DNA of 64,000 nt, taken from the NCBI RefSeq assembly GCF_006376685.1, contig NZ_VEWL01000009.1:1-64000 (forward strand). Direction: 5' to 3'. This DNA is from Ochrobactrum teleogrylli (GTDB lineage Bacteria > Pseudomonadota > Alphaproteobacteria > Rhizobiales > Rhizobiaceae). Positions 45,830 to 55,669 of the stretch are shown here, piece by piece. The number at the start of each line of letters is the position of its first letter. Position 1 is the first letter of the stretch. The notes below the pieces were generated by a model. That model did not search any database. It was not told where the DNA came from and saw nothing but the letters and a program-made list of their open reading frames with translations. Made by a program: the position numbers and the translations under genes.

Positions 45830-46501
45830 ATGGCAGACGACAGTTTCATTCGCGAGGTAAACGAGGAACTCCGTTCGGAACGGGCGAAGCAGGTCTGGAA
45901 GAATTTCGGCCCGATCGTGATCGGTGCTGCCGTTGCAATCGTTCTGGGCACTGCCGGCTGGGTCGGCTACCAGCACTGGACCGACAGCAAGGCCTCTGCT
46001 TCCGGCGACAAGTTCCTTGCGGCGCTTGACCTTGCATCGGCAGGCAAGAACGATGAAGCGCTTGCTGCGCTCGACGATCTGGAAAAGACTGGCTACGGGT
46101 CTTATCCGGTTTTGGCGCGCCTGCGTGCGGCCTCCGTCCTTGCCAGCAAGGGCGATGCGGCTGGCGCCGTGAAGGCGTTTGACGATATCGCTGCCGACAA
46201 TGCCGTGCCGGGTGCGCTGCGCGATGTGGCGCGTTTGCGGGCGGGTTATCTGCTGGTCGATAGCGGTTCTTATGACGATGTCGCCAAGCGGGTTGAAACC
46301 CTGTCTGCCGATGGCAATTCGATGCGCTCCAGCGCGCGCGAAGCCCTTGGCCTCGCAGCCTGGAAGGCCGAACGTTTCGACGATGCGGCCAAATTGTTCA
46401 AGCAGATCGCCGATGACGGTATGGCGCAGGCCAATATCCGTCAGCGCGCCAATACGATGCTGGACCTGATGCGCAGCGCAGGCGTTGCGGCACAAAGTTA
46501 A
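45830..46501 (+). CDS. YfgM-like membrane-anchored TPR protein
   Basis: A 223-aa protein with one membrane helix (residues about 27-47, FGPIVIGAAVAIVLGTAGWVGYQHW) and a periplasmic TPR domain (COG2976/YfgM type) thought to assist folding at the translocon. The N-terminus DSFIREVNEELRSERAKQVWKNFGP is typical for the alphaproteobacterial form. It lies 64 bases before der, as usual, but bamB, often found between them, is missing. Confidence 0.87.
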   Translation: MADDSFIREVNEELRSERAKQVWKNFGPIVIGAAVAIVLGTAGWVGYQHWTDSKASASGDKFLAALDLASAGKNDEALAALDDLEKTGYGSYPVLARLRAASVLASKGDAAGAVKAFDDIAADNAVPGALRDVARLRAGYLLVDSGSYDDVAKRVETLSADGNSMRSSAREALGLAAWKAERFDDAAKLFKQIADDGMAQANIRQRANTMLDLMRSAGVAAQS

Positions 46502-46565
46502 ACAAAGGCTACCTTCGGGGCTGGTCTTGAACCGGCCCTGTTTCTTTCTGGAGTAATTTTCGTTC

Positions 46566-48017
46566 ATGGGTTTCACTCTCGCTATCGTCGGGCGTCCCAA
46601 TGTCGGCAAGTCCACGCTGTTCAATCGTCTCGTCGGCCGCAAGCTGGCGCTGGTGGACGACCTGCCGGGCGTCACGCGCGACAGGCGCATCCATGACGCC
46701 AAGCTCTACGACCTCAAGTTTCAGGTGATCGACACGGCTGGTCTCGAAGAGGCCGCCAATGACTCGCTGGAAGCGCGCATGCGCGCCCAGACGGAAGCCG
46801 CCATCAGCGAAGCCGATGCGGTTCTGTTCGTGGTCGATGCCAAGAACGGCCTGACGCCTGCCGACAACACCTTTGCTGAACTGGTGCGCCGGTCCGGCAA
46901 GCCCGTGGTGCTGGTGGCCAACAAGGCCGAAGCGCGCGGCGCGCAGTCGGGCCTTTACGATGCCTTCCAGCTTGGTCTCGGCGAACCGTGCCCGATTTCC
47001 GCCGAGCACGGTCAGGGCATGCCCGACCTGCGCGACGCCATTGTCGAACTTCTGGGCGAAGAACGCGTCTTCGCCGACGAAAAAGAAGCGGAAGCCGCTG
47101 ACGAAGTCTTCACGCCAAAGGCGGTCGGCGAGCTGATCGGCGACGATATTGAAGATCCGGATGAGGAAGTCATCCCTGCCTATGATGCGACCAAGCCGCT
47201 GCGCATTGCCATTGTCGGACGCCCGAATGCGGGCAAGTCCACGATGATTAACACCATGCTCGGCGAAGACCGCCTGCTGACTGGCCCGGAAGCGGGTATC
47301 ACCCGTGACTCGATCTCGGTCGATTGGGAATGGCACGGTCGCAAGATCAAGCTGTTCGACACTGCCGGTCTGCGTCGCAAGTCGCGCGTGCAGGAAAAGC
47401 TGGAAAAGCTTTCGGTTGCCGATGGCCTGCGCGCCATCCGCTTTGCCGAGGTGGTGATCATCGTGCTCGATGCGACGATCCCCTTTGAAAAGCAGGATTT
47501 GCAGATCGCCGATCTCATCATCCGTGAAGGTCGTGCGCCGGTCATCGCCTTCAACAAGTGGGACCTGATCGAAGACCGTCAGATGGTTCTAGCCGATCTT
47601 TACGAAAAGACCGCCCGTCTTCTGCCGCAGGTGCGCGGGCTGCGCGCCGTGCCGATTTCCGGTGAGCGCGGACAGGGTCTGGACAAGCTCATGGAAAATG
47701 TCGTGAAGACCCATGAGATCTGGAACCGCCGCATTTCGACGGGCCGCCTCAATCGCTGGCTGGAAGGCGTGATCGCCCATCAGCCGCCGCCAGCTGTTTC
47801 TGGTCGCCGCCTGAAGGTGAAGTATATGACGCAGGTGAAGACCCGCCCGCCGGGCTTCGTCGTCTCCTGCTCGCGTCCCGACGCGATGCCGCAATCCTAT
47901 GTGCGCTATCTGGTCAACGGCCTGCGCGAAACCTTCGATATGCCGGGCGTGCCGATCCGCCTTGCGCTGCGCACCTCGGACAATCCGTTCGCGGGCCGCG
48001 CCAAGAAGAAGCGATAA
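46566..48017 (+). CDS. der: Ribosome assembly GTPase Der (EngA)
   Basis: A 483-aa essential GTPase with two tandem G domains: GRPNVGKST at about 8-16 and GRPNAGKST at about 219-227, each with switch DTAG and (N/T)KxD motifs (VANKAEA, FNKWDL), and a C-terminal KH-like domain ([25 protein letters not shown], in parts). It matures the 50S subunit. A strong terminator follows. Confidence 0.97.
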   Translation: MGFTLAIVGRPNVGKSTLFNRLVGRKLALVDDLPGVTRDRRIHDAKLYDLKFQVIDTAGLEEAANDSLEARMRAQTEAAISEADAVLFVVDAKNGLTPADNTFAELVRRSGKPVVLVANKAEARGAQSGLYDAFQLGLGEPCPISAEHGQGMPDLRDAIVELLGEERVFADEKEAEAADEVFTPKAVGELIGDDIEDPDEEVIPAYDATKPLRIAIVGRPNAGKSTMINTMLGEDRLLTGPEAGITRDSISVDWEWHGRKIKLFDTAGLRRKSRVQEKLEKLSVADGLRAIRFAEVVIIVLDATIPFEKQDLQIADLIIREGRAPVIAFNKWDLIEDRQMVLADLYEKTARLLPQVRGLRAVPISGERGQGLDKLMENVVKTHEIWNRRISTGRLNRWLEGVIAHQPPPAVSGRRLKVKYMTQVKTRPPGFVVSCSRPDAMPQSYVRYLVNGLRETFDMPGVPIRLALRTSDNPFAGRAKKKR

Positions 48018-48026
48018 GCATCATGT

Positions 48027-48056
48027 AAAAAAGCCCGGAGTGATCCGGGCTTTTTT
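48027..48056 (+). terminator. Rho-independent terminator after der
   Basis: A 13-bp perfect stem (48027-48039 with 48044-48056), loop gtga, with an A-tract before and a T-tract after; works for der (+) and also for the convergent relE gene (-). Confidence 0.95.
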
Positions 48057-48058
48057 CG

Positions 48059-48349
48059 TCATTCTGCATCACGTTTTGCGGCGTCCTTATAAACTGCGGC
48101 GCGATCCCGCTTCCCGACCGCTATCACAATGATAATAAGTTGTTGGTCGCGGACCTCGTAAACAAGCCTGTATCCGACACCCCGCAGCTTGATCTTGTAA
48201 CGATCTGTCGCGCCTGAAAGTTTTGCGGAGGGGACATGCGGGTTCGCGCAGCGCTCGGCGAGTTTTTTCTTGAACTGTTCCCGCGTGTTGCTGTCGAGTT
48301 TGCGCCATTCCTTGAGTGCAACTTCTACAAACCCGAGTTCATAGATCAT
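48059..48349 (-). CDS. relE: RelE-family toxin
   Basis: A 96-aa mRNA interferase-type toxin. It matches RelE: MIYELGFVEVALKEWRKLD start, KKKLAERCANPHVP, SGATDRYKIKLRGVGYRLVYEVRD with the catalytic Arg residues. It lies downstream of and overlaps its antitoxin by 11 bases. In the cell it cleaves mRNA in the ribosome when the antitoxin is degraded. Confidence 0.93.
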   Translation of the reverse strand: MIYELGFVEVALKEWRKLDSNTREQFKKKLAERCANPHVPSAKLSGATDRYKIKLRGVGYRLVYEVRDQQLIIIVIAVGKRDRAAVYKDAAKRDAE

Positions 48350-48587
48350 CCAGCGCGACTTTCACGACGGGATCATCACGCCGCGCATCGGCGATGGCGT
48401 TCAGTTCCGCATCTTCCAGACGTTCCATCATGGCTTCATAGGCGCGCGCCGGAACACAGTAAAAAGCCGGTTCATTGCGGTTGAGGATCGCGACCGGCGC
48501 ACCTTCTCCTGCGGCCACTGTACCCATGGGGTTTTTCTTCAGTTCCGAAACGCTGGCCGTCATTTCCGCCAGAACAATATGTGCCAT
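48339..48587 (-). CDS. relB: Phd/YefM-family antitoxin of the RelE toxin
   Basis: An 82-aa antitoxin. Its N-terminal half (EMTASVSELKKNPMGTVAAGEGAPVAILNRNEPAFYCVPARAYEAM, in parts) is Phd/YefM-like rather than classic RelB. The acidic C-terminus (DAELNAIADARRDDPVVKVALDDL) would wrap the toxin. It should bind DNA upstream and repress the pair. Confidence 0.9.
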   Translation of the reverse strand: MAHIVLAEMTASVSELKKNPMGTVAAGEGAPVAILNRNEPAFYCVPARAYEAMMERLEDAELNAIADARRDDPVVKVALDDL

Positions 48588-48740
48588 GTCGATTTTCTCC
48601 GACCTGTTGGTGATCCTTTAAATAGCACTCTTAAAAGCTCTTTTCAATGTCAGCCAACTTTCACCTCATCGACGCCTTGAGTAACCTGCCTTGGTCTGCT
48701 AATCCGCCCGCTCCCCGATTTTCTCCCAAAAGGTGCAGCG

Positions 48741-50057
48741 ATGACGAAGGCTATTGAGAGCCCATTTGATGGCGTGACATTAGGCATCGATTTCGGCACC
48801 ACCAACACGGTTCTGTCGGTTGCAAGCCCCGATGGCACGGCGGCTGTGCTGAGCGTCGTCAAGGATGGCGCCGAAGTTACTGGCTATCGCTCGATCCTCT
48901 GTTTCTGGCAGGATCGCGAAACCGGCGAGCGCACGGTGGAGAGCGGCCCATGGGCGATGGACGCTTTTGTCAACGCGCCGCATTCGACGCGCATGTTGCA
49001 ATCCTTCAAGACCTTTGCGGCGTCCAAATCCTTCACCGACACGCCGGTTTTTGGCAAGCGGTTCAAGTTCGAGGATATTCTGACGACATTCCTCGAAACG
49101 GTTGCCGCGCGCCTCGGCGACAGGTTGCCGCCAAAGGGCAACCGCGTGGTGGTCGGGCGTCCGGTTATTTTTGCAGGCGGCTCGCCGGACGAGCAGCTGG
49201 CCATGCAGCGCTACGAAAAGGCGTTTCGCGCCTTTGGCTTCACCGACATTCACTATGTCTATGAACCGGTCGCGGCGGCTTATTTCTATGCGCAGGAATT
49301 GAAGGCGGATTCGACTGTTCTGGTGGCTGACTTTGGCGGCGGCACGAGCGATTTTTCTATCGTGCGCTTCGAAGTGGGCAAGGGCGGTCTTTCCTTCACG
49401 CCGATGAGCCAGACCGGTCTTGGCATTGCGGGAGATACATTCGACTACCGCATCATCGATAATGCGGTTTCGCCGTTGCTCGGCAAGGGCACGGAGTACA
49501 AGTCCTTCGGCAAGCGCCTGACCATGCCGAACCATTATTACGCAAATTTCGCGCGCTGGAACACGCTGTTCCTGATGAACTCGCCCGCGACGATCCGCGA
49601 CCTGACCGAGCTTGCCAAGCAGGCGGTCGAGCCGGAAGCGCTGGAGCATTTCATCAATCTGATTGAGAATGATTACGGCTACGAAATCTATCGCGCCGTT
49701 TCGAACCTGAAGGTTCGCCTCTCATCCGAGCGCATCGCGGAACTGCATTTCAAGGCGGACGATTTTGAAATTCGTTCGGATATCACCCGTAACGATTTTG
49801 AAAACTGGATCGCCGAGGATGTGCGCCAGATCGAACAGTCGGTTGACGAAGCCGTGGAAAAGGCCGGACTGCAATCCGGTAATATCGACCGCGTTTTCCT
49901 GACGGGCGGCACGTCCTTCGTGCCGGCCATCCGCACCGCATTCGAAAGCCGTTTTCCCGATGCGGCGGTGACCAGCTCCAACCAGTTCGATTCGATTGCC
50001 ACGGGTCTGGCGCTGATCGGACAGGACGCCGATATCGACCGCTGGTCGGTGAAGTGA
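48741..50057 (+). CDS. Hsp70-family protein (YegD-like)
   Basis: A 438-aa protein with the Hsp70 ATPase fold: LGIDFGTTNTVLSV at about residue 12, VYEPVAAAYFYAQE, VADFGGGTSDFS and RVFLTGGTSFVPAIR. It lacks the substrate-binding and lid domains of DnaK, like E. coli YegD. It thus has no clear chaperone client region; function unknown. ATG 48741 has AGG upstream. Not linked to dnaJ or grpE. Confidence 0.88.
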   Translation: MTKAIESPFDGVTLGIDFGTTNTVLSVASPDGTAAVLSVVKDGAEVTGYRSILCFWQDRETGERTVESGPWAMDAFVNAPHSTRMLQSFKTFAASKSFTDTPVFGKRFKFEDILTTFLETVAARLGDRLPPKGNRVVVGRPVIFAGGSPDEQLAMQRYEKAFRAFGFTDIHYVYEPVAAAYFYAQELKADSTVLVADFGGGTSDFSIVRFEVGKGGLSFTPMSQTGLGIAGDTFDYRIIDNAVSPLLGKGTEYKSFGKRLTMPNHYYANFARWNTLFLMNSPATIRDLTELAKQAVEPEALEHFINLIENDYGYEIYRAVSNLKVRLSSERIAELHFKADDFEIRSDITRNDFENWIAEDVRQIEQSVDEAVEKAGLQSGNIDRVFLTGGTSFVPAIRTAFESRFPDAAVTSSNQFDSIATGLALIGQDADIDRWSVK

Positions 50058-50063
50058 TGGCCA

Positions 50064-50090
50064 AAGGCGCTCTGTTCTGACGAGCGCCTT
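50064..50090. terminator. Hairpin between convergent genes
   Basis: A 9-bp perfect stem (aaggcgctc/gagcgcctt) directly after the Hsp70-like gene and at the end of the convergent gene at 50089. It has no U-tract, so termination strength is uncertain. Confidence 0.5.
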
Positions 50091-50514
50091 AGGATCCTGT
50101 CGCCGTATCGGCAAAACAGCTGGCAATCTTTGCATTCGCGCCAAGCTTTTTGGCCCATTTGACCAGATCCGGCACTTCACTCCTGTCGGCCATGCCGCCC
50201 CAGACGTCTTTAAGCTGCGGTGTCTTGCCTGAAAGGTTGAAGAAGAAATAGCCGGGGTCGGCGACCGGAACATCGGCATAAACGACTGCCCAGTCACCGC
50301 TTTGCATGAAACTGTCGATTTTGACCGCAGTTGGTTTCACCTTTTTGCGAAGGCTTTTGGCAATCAGGGCCGAGTAATTAGACCGCTGTTGCTTGGTCAA
50401 GCTCGTGGTAACCCCATCGCAGGGCGATTTGGCGAAGGCGCTCCCCGGCGATGCCAGAAACGCCATTGCGATGAAACCATTGATGCAGGCCGTCTTGAAG
50501 ATTGCGGTCATCAT
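50089..50514 (-). CDS. Hypothetical secreted protein
   Basis: A 141-aa protein with a clear signal peptide (ACINGFIAMAFLASPGSAFA, cleavage before KSPCDG). The mature part has two Cys (SPCDGV near the start, ASCFADT at the end) that may pair, and the segment SGDWAVVYADVPVADPGYFFFN. I do not recognise the family. It is monocistronic and convergent with the Hsp70-like gene. Confidence 0.75.
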   Translation of the reverse strand: MMTAIFKTACINGFIAMAFLASPGSAFAKSPCDGVTTSLTKQQRSNYSALIAKSLRKKVKPTAVKIDSFMQSGDWAVVYADVPVADPGYFFFNLSGKTPQLKDVWGGMADRSEVPDLVKWAKKLGANAKIASCFADTATGS

Positions 50515-50689
50515 TCCCCTCCGAACGATTGCTGTCGTTCAGGGAGCATAGCCGGATTATTCGTGAGCAGTAAGAGCCTGCTCCAAAAGTCGCCCTGTGT
50601 GGCTGCAAATGGCAATTTTCTCCTTACGGTACTCGAAAATCTCCATTTTCGCACACACATGCCGCTTTTTGCTTCAGGCTCTAAGAGAT

Positions 50690-51232
50690 TTACGGCAGGA
50701 TTTCGATCGGGGTGCCGTTTGGCGCTCTTGCCCAAATGTCGCGCATTTCCGCGTCGGTGACGGCAATGCAGCCATCGGTCCAGTCCCACAGACGATGCAC
50801 GGACGCCAGCCAGCCCCAGCCATTCGGCAGGCCGTGGATCATGATATTGCCACCCGGCGCATAACCGCCCGCCGCGGCTGCCTGTTTGTCGTCTTCGTTC
50901 GGGTAGGAAATATGCAGGCTCAGATGCGCCATGGAACGCGGGTTGCGCCAGTCGATGACATATTGTCCTTCGGGTGTCTTCTCGTCGCCCTCGCGCTGCT
51001 TGTGGCCGTCATCGCCATTGCTGCCGAGCGATATGCGATAGGTGCCAATGGGCTGGCCCTGGCGGAGCAGGATCATCTGGCGGCTGGCCTTTTCAACCCG
51101 GATTGCATCGGCCTGCTGTTCTGTCGGGGCAGAGACGGGCGGCTCGACAAAGCTGACCCGCGCCATGACCTTGGTATAGCCAAACAACGCAACAGCAATG
51201 AGCACGACGGCGGCGAGGGTTTTCTTGATCAT
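50690..51232 (-). CDS. L,D-transpeptidase family protein (YafK-like)
   Basis: A 180-aa periplasmic protein with N-terminal membrane/signal segment (KKTLAAVVLIAVALFGYTKVMA) and a YkuD domain: IRVEKASRQMILLRQGQ, EGDEKTPEGQYVIDWRNP, then the active-site pattern IMIHGLPNGWGWL and DWTDGCIAVTDAEM, with the nucleophilic Cys in DGCIAV. It resembles YafK/DpaA, an enzyme that may cut or form peptidoglycan links. It is divergent from the SleB-like gene. Confidence 0.88.
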   Translation of the reverse strand: MIKKTLAAVVLIAVALFGYTKVMARVSFVEPPVSAPTEQQADAIRVEKASRQMILLRQGQPIGTYRISLGSNGDDGHKQREGDEKTPEGQYVIDWRNPRSMAHLSLHISYPNEDDKQAAAAGGYAPGGNIMIHGLPNGWGWLASVHRLWDWTDGCIAVTDAEMRDIWARAPNGTPIEILP

Positions 51233-51362
51233 AGGGCTGCTCTGATCGTGAGGAGGTATTCTTGTGCGGGCATTTTAAATGAGATGGTTTATTATCCCAC
51301 CCGATCTGTTTTGACCATTGCCACTCAAAAACGCAATGAAAACAATCGCTGGGCGGACAGTG

Positions 51363-51377
51363 TTAATTCAAAATTAA
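51363..51377. promoter_or_regulatory. CtrA-like box upstream of the cell wall hydrolase gene
   Basis: A perfect TTAA-N7-TTAA (TTAATTCAAAATTAA), the CtrA consensus of alphaproteobacteria, 150 bases before the SleB-like start and 131 from the YafK-like start. It may place either wall enzyme under cell-cycle control. Confidence 0.6.
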
Positions 51378-51526
51378 TCAATATTTTCAAAGGGTAAACA
51401 AGACATCGTTAACGATCCATCAAGGTTAATACTCCATTATCGGCTTCGTTAAGCACATCCCGAAAAGCGTGAAACGGCTTCGGAACCTGTGCGCGAGAAC
51501 TGAAGTCTGTGTGAGTGGAGTGTGCG

Positions 51527-52816
51527 GTGCGTCTTGTGTCGATACGAGCGCTGTTTGGCCGACGGAAGGCCGTTGCCGAGCCGGTATGGCATTATCCTGT
51601 CACGGGCTATTGCCCGGAGGATGGTCGCTATTATGCCGTGCGCGCAAAACCGCGTCACATCGCCCGCAAGCCGCAGCGTCTGATCCCGCTGGTGCTCACA
51701 GCCTTCGCCTATCTCTTCAATTCCAATGCGATTGCCTTTCAGGATATGGCGAGCCTCGTGCCGTCTGCCGATCTCGGCACGCATCGCTGGACGGCTTTTG
51801 TCGCCAAGGCTCCCGTTGGTTCGGTGCATCAGGCGGAAATGCCCTTTGTCGATGCAACGACCGTCACCGGCAGCATCGCCACCAACGGCATCGAAGTGCC
51901 GGGCATCGGTCGTGTAGCGCTTTCGGGCGGCAAGAAGACCGCGAAGCTTGGGCCGGATGATCCCAACCCGGACGAAAACCGCATCAACCGCGCCGACAAG
52001 ACGGGCCGTCTGGTCTCGGTGCAGCCAAAGGCGCCTGCCAAGGCGTTCACCGCGGGCAGCATGTTCGACAAGATCAGCATGATCACCCGCCCGCCGGAAA
52101 AGACCGACACCAAGATGGCCTTTTCCAGCAAGCTTGAAGGCAAGGAAATCGGCATCACCATGGCCTTCCATGCCGTGAAGCCGCCAAAGCCGCGCGCAGA
52201 AATGCCGGTGCAACTGGCCAAGCTGATCAACAATGACCAGCCGGATGTGCTGGCCCTGGGTTATGCACCGTCTGCGCCTGATTATGGAAAAACATCTCCG
52301 TTTGAGAGTATCCTGAAACCAGATCCGAGCGAGGGGCGTTTCGTCCCGCCCATCGGACAGGAAGATCACGACTGGGCGGCAACTCCGTTGCCGCCTTCGG
52401 CATTTAGCAAGGGCGAACAGAAGTGCCTCGCCGAAGCCGTTTATTACGAGGCGCGTGGCGAAACGGTCAAAGGGCAGGTGGCTGTGGCGCAGGTCGTGCT
52501 CAACCGCGTGCGCAACCCGGCCTATCCGGGCACCATTTGCGGTGTCGTCTATCAGAACCGCGATTGGCTGAATGCCTGCCAGTTCTCCTTTGCCTGCGAC
52601 GGGCAGAAACATCGTGTTACCGAGATGCCGCAATGGCGCATGGCGCAACAGGTGGCGAAGACGGTGTCGTCCGGTCAGATATGGCTGCCGGAAGTCGGCT
52701 CGGCCACGCATTATCATGCAACCTATGTGAAGCCCTTCTGGGCACCCACCATGAAGAAGCTGACCAAGATCGGCCTTCATGTGTTCTACCGCACCTATGG
52801 CGGCGGGTGGAGCTGA
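51527..52816 (+). CDS. SleB-type cell wall hydrolase
   Basis: A 429-aa protein with an N-terminal hydrophobic segment (LIPLVLTAFAYLFNSNAIA, residues about 47-66), a long low-complexity middle and a C-terminal Hydrolase_2 (SleB) domain from about residue 300 (KCLAEAVYYEARGETVKGQVAVAQVVLNRV in parts, with the catalytic Glu; YQNRDWLNACQFSFACDG). It likely cleaves peptidoglycan during growth or division. GTG 51527 is chosen because GGAG lies 7 bases upstream; GTG 51515 is an alternative. A CtrA-like box lies upstream. Confidence 0.88.
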   Translation: MRLVSIRALFGRRKAVAEPVWHYPVTGYCPEDGRYYAVRAKPRHIARKPQRLIPLVLTAFAYLFNSNAIAFQDMASLVPSADLGTHRWTAFVAKAPVGSVHQAEMPFVDATTVTGSIATNGIEVPGIGRVALSGGKKTAKLGPDDPNPDENRINRADKTGRLVSVQPKAPAKAFTAGSMFDKISMITRPPEKTDTKMAFSSKLEGKEIGITMAFHAVKPPKPRAEMPVQLAKLINNDQPDVLALGYAPSAPDYGKTSPFESILKPDPSEGRFVPPIGQEDHDWAATPLPPSAFSKGEQKCLAEAVYYEARGETVKGQVAVAQVVLNRVRNPAYPGTICGVVYQNRDWLNACQFSFACDGQKHRVTEMPQWRMAQQVAKTVSSGQIWLPEVGSATHYHATYVKPFWAPTMKKLTKIGLHVFYRTYGGGWS

Positions 52817-52818
52817 CA

Positions 52819-52905
52819 AGCATTTCCAGCAAAAGTGTGAAGCGGTTTTACGTACGGAAATGCGTAGGGAAGAAAGCATTTCCAGCAAAAGTGTGAAGCC
52901 CCTCC
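52819..52905. repeat. Paired dispersed repeats after the SleB-like gene
   Basis: A 25-bp unit, agcatttccagcaaaagtg and following bases, occurs at 52819-52843 and exactly at 52875-52899. The first copy continues to form an 8-bp stem, gcatttcc with ggaaatgc at 52857-52864. This is the form of the palindromic repeats scattered through Rhizobiales genomes. Confidence 0.8.
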
Positions 52906-53233
52906 GAGGCGGACAGCCCGCTGGACTGCCCACTGATACAGCTTTGATCTATCCGGTATCCACCGGCAAAGGCCCGCTTTAGCAGAACTTGCTGCGGCTT
53001 CGATTTCATAAAATATGCGCGAATAAATGTCTGGCGTATCGATCTGGCCCGCCTGCGTGTAACTATTCTTATTATCTAAATTAGATATATATAAATATAA
53101 TTATAGTTACTTAAAATATAACTTTATTAGAATATATAAATGAATATTTTGCAATATAGACATGATATTTTAAAATACATATAAGATAGGAATCATCGGA
53201 ATTGTTCATCATTTTTTTGATGTGTGAGGGGTA
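52906..53233. other. Very AT-rich intergenic region before the HAF autotransporter
   Basis: About 330 bases with no gene. 53065-53190 is the most AT-rich stretch of the window (runs of atat/taaaat), suggesting promoter DNA and binding by H-NS-like or MucR-type silencers. The ribosome site GAGGGG is at 53226-53231. Confidence 0.5.
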
Positions 53234-55534
53234 ATGAAAGTTTTAAATAAGCATTTGGCGTATTTGCTTATTAGCACATCGTCTTTATTAGGCGGTGCAC
53301 ATATTGCAATGGCGCAGCAGCTGGAGTTTGATCCTAACCCTGCACCCACTTTGGTTGAGGGGGCTGGCTGAGTTAGGTCTTTGGCCAGTGGCGTTTCTGC
53401 TGACGGCAGTGTGATTTTCGGGTCTGTTACGGCTACGAATGGCGGCGTTAGTGCTGCTGCAGCCTGGGATAGCAAAACTGGAAATCTGACTGTCCTTCAA
53501 AATTTGGCTGGGTTGCAAGGTCATCCGTATAGTGCACATGGTGTGTCTGCTGATGGGCAGGTTATTATTGGCAACGCGTTCGATGCTCAAAATGTGCAGC
53601 ACCCTCTGGTGTGGTTGAATGAAACGTCGACGCCAATGGGGCTTGGCGTTCTCCATGCCAATAGTACGGCCGTCGCCAATGCAATTTCGGCCGACGGAAC
53701 GACGATCGTCGGATCCTCGAACAGTAATGGTGCTTCGAACAGCGGTCATGCCGTTCTTTGGTCGCGCGCTAACGGTGCCTATTCGATCCTTGATCTTGGA
53801 ACCTTGGGTGGCCTTACTTCCTACGCGGCTGCCGTTTCCCACGATGGATCGGTGATTGTCGGTTGGGCAAATACGGGTCTGGAACAGAAACATGCTGCGG
53901 CATGGTATGACGGAGTTGCGACTGCGGTCGATCTGGAGACTTTAGGTGGCGCTACCTCCAGCGCTAGTGGCTTGTCTGCGGATGGGACGGTGATCGTCGG
54001 ATCGTCGGAACTGGCTGGTGGAGATCAACACGCGGCAGCATGGTACGGCAAAGGCAACGGCGCTACCGACCTGGGTGTTTTGAATGGTGGTACGATCTCT
54101 TTTGCTCGTGCTGTGTCCGCTGATGGCAGCGTCATCATCGGGGCGTCAACGTATTCACCAACAGCTGATACCCATGCCGTAGCGTGGTATAATCAAGGGA
54201 CAACACCGACCGATCTGGGCACTTTAGGGGGCAAGACTTCTGACGCAACTGCCGTTTCAGCGAATGGAGGGGTGATCGTTGGCCATGCGGCGAACGAGAG
54301 CAATGCAATCCACGCTGTGGTTTGGATTGGCGATGCGGCATCGCCGACGGACCTCGGGACTTTGGGGGGCAAGTATTCCTATACGAGCGGCGTCTCTGCC
54401 GATGGGACCGTGATCGCCGGTTACTCTCTGAACGATAATGGTGTTGCGCATGCCGCGCTCTGGAAACTGGTGACGGTAACGCCGCCCGATCCTGAGCCGA
54501 ACCCAACTCCGACCCCTGATCCGGATCCGAACGGGAATGGGCAGCCGACACCAGCACCCGAACCAACGCCCACGCCTGTCGGCATCGATGTCACCAATAC
54601 GGTGCAGACGGTTGCCGCACTTGCCAATGACACCTTCTCGGTCGTCGGCTCGCAAGGCGCCATTGTTGGCCGGCTGATGGGCGGCAGCAGCAGCGGTCAG
54701 GGCTTCAACGACTTCTCCGGCGCCGGTCTCGGTATGGCGCGGGGTGGCGAAAGCTGGTACGGCATCTATTCCGACGTTGGCCGCGCTGGCGACAGCAAGG
54801 ATGTGCTCGGCTGGATGACGCTCGGTCACGCCTTCACCGATAATTTCTCGGCAGGCGCAACCATTGCCCATACGTTCTGGCAGGACATGCCGGACAATTT
54901 CGACCGCACCAACAATAATCTCGGCGGCGGTATCTATGCGCAGTGGAAAGACCGCACCGAGAGCGGAACCTGGTATATGCGTGGTTCGGCTGCGATCAAT
55001 CGCTATGATGTCGAGCGGACGCGTCAGGTGCTGGGCTATACCGAACCGGGCAGCGGTGACAGCACCGTCAATGGTTGGGGCGTACAGCTGGAAGCAGGGC
55101 AGTCGTTTGATCTCGGCAACAAGGCATCGTTCGGTTATTACGGCGGCTTGAACTATACCGACCTGAAAATGGACGGCTATACCGAATCCGGCGCTCATTT
55201 CCCATTCACCTATTCGGATGTGAAGTCACAGCGCACGACGGCCTATCTCGGTCTCAATTACGGCATGGCGCTGACCGACAAGGTCAACTGGTCCGTCAAT
55301 GCCGAGATCGAGCAGGATTTGTCGCACAAGGACCCGAGCGTAATCGCCAGCGCCGACTATATCGGCTCGTTCAAGTTCGATTCCGATGCGGCGCATACAC
55401 GCGGCAGCCTGTCGACCACGGTTTCCTATGCGTTCAGCGATGCCGTCAGCATCGGCGTGACGCCTTATGTAAACCGCACGGTCAACAAGGATACGGCCTT
55501 CGGCGCGATCATCGGCCTTTCCGGCAAGTTTTAA
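53234..55534 (+). pseudogene. HAF-repeat autotransporter interrupted by an in-frame TGA
   Basis: ATG 53234 with GAGGGG opens a signal peptide (KVLNKHLAYLLISTSSLLGG, then AHIAMAQQ) and 45 residues of protein, then TGA at 53369-53371. The same frame continues without another stop to 55534. The downstream 721 codons contain eight HAF-type repeats ((G/A)xSADGxVIxG), a Pro/Thr-rich linker, and a complete autotransporter beta-barrel ending in Phe (GLSGKF). Alignment with its own repeats suggests the TGA replaces a Gly codon (GGA to TGA). An internal start at 53381 would lack an export signal. The product would be a surface adhesin if the stop were read through or reverted. Confidence 0.85.
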
Positions 55535-55635
55535 GCTTTGCCGGGCAAGGAACGGTTCTGCATGGCATGAAGCGTTAGAGCCGACGGCAGATCGGCTTCG
55601 ACGTGACGTTTAGCGAAACTGTCACCATGAAAACA

Positions 55636-55669
55636 AACAGGCGGGAGAGGGCAACCTCTTCCGCCTGTT
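55636..55669. terminator. Long hairpin after the HAF autotransporter
   Basis: A 15-bp stem (55636-55650 with 55655-55669, one G-U) with loop gcaa. On the minus strand it is followed by TGTTTGTTTT. It ends transcripts in this interval; the rest of 55535-56072 holds no supported gene. Confidence 0.7.
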
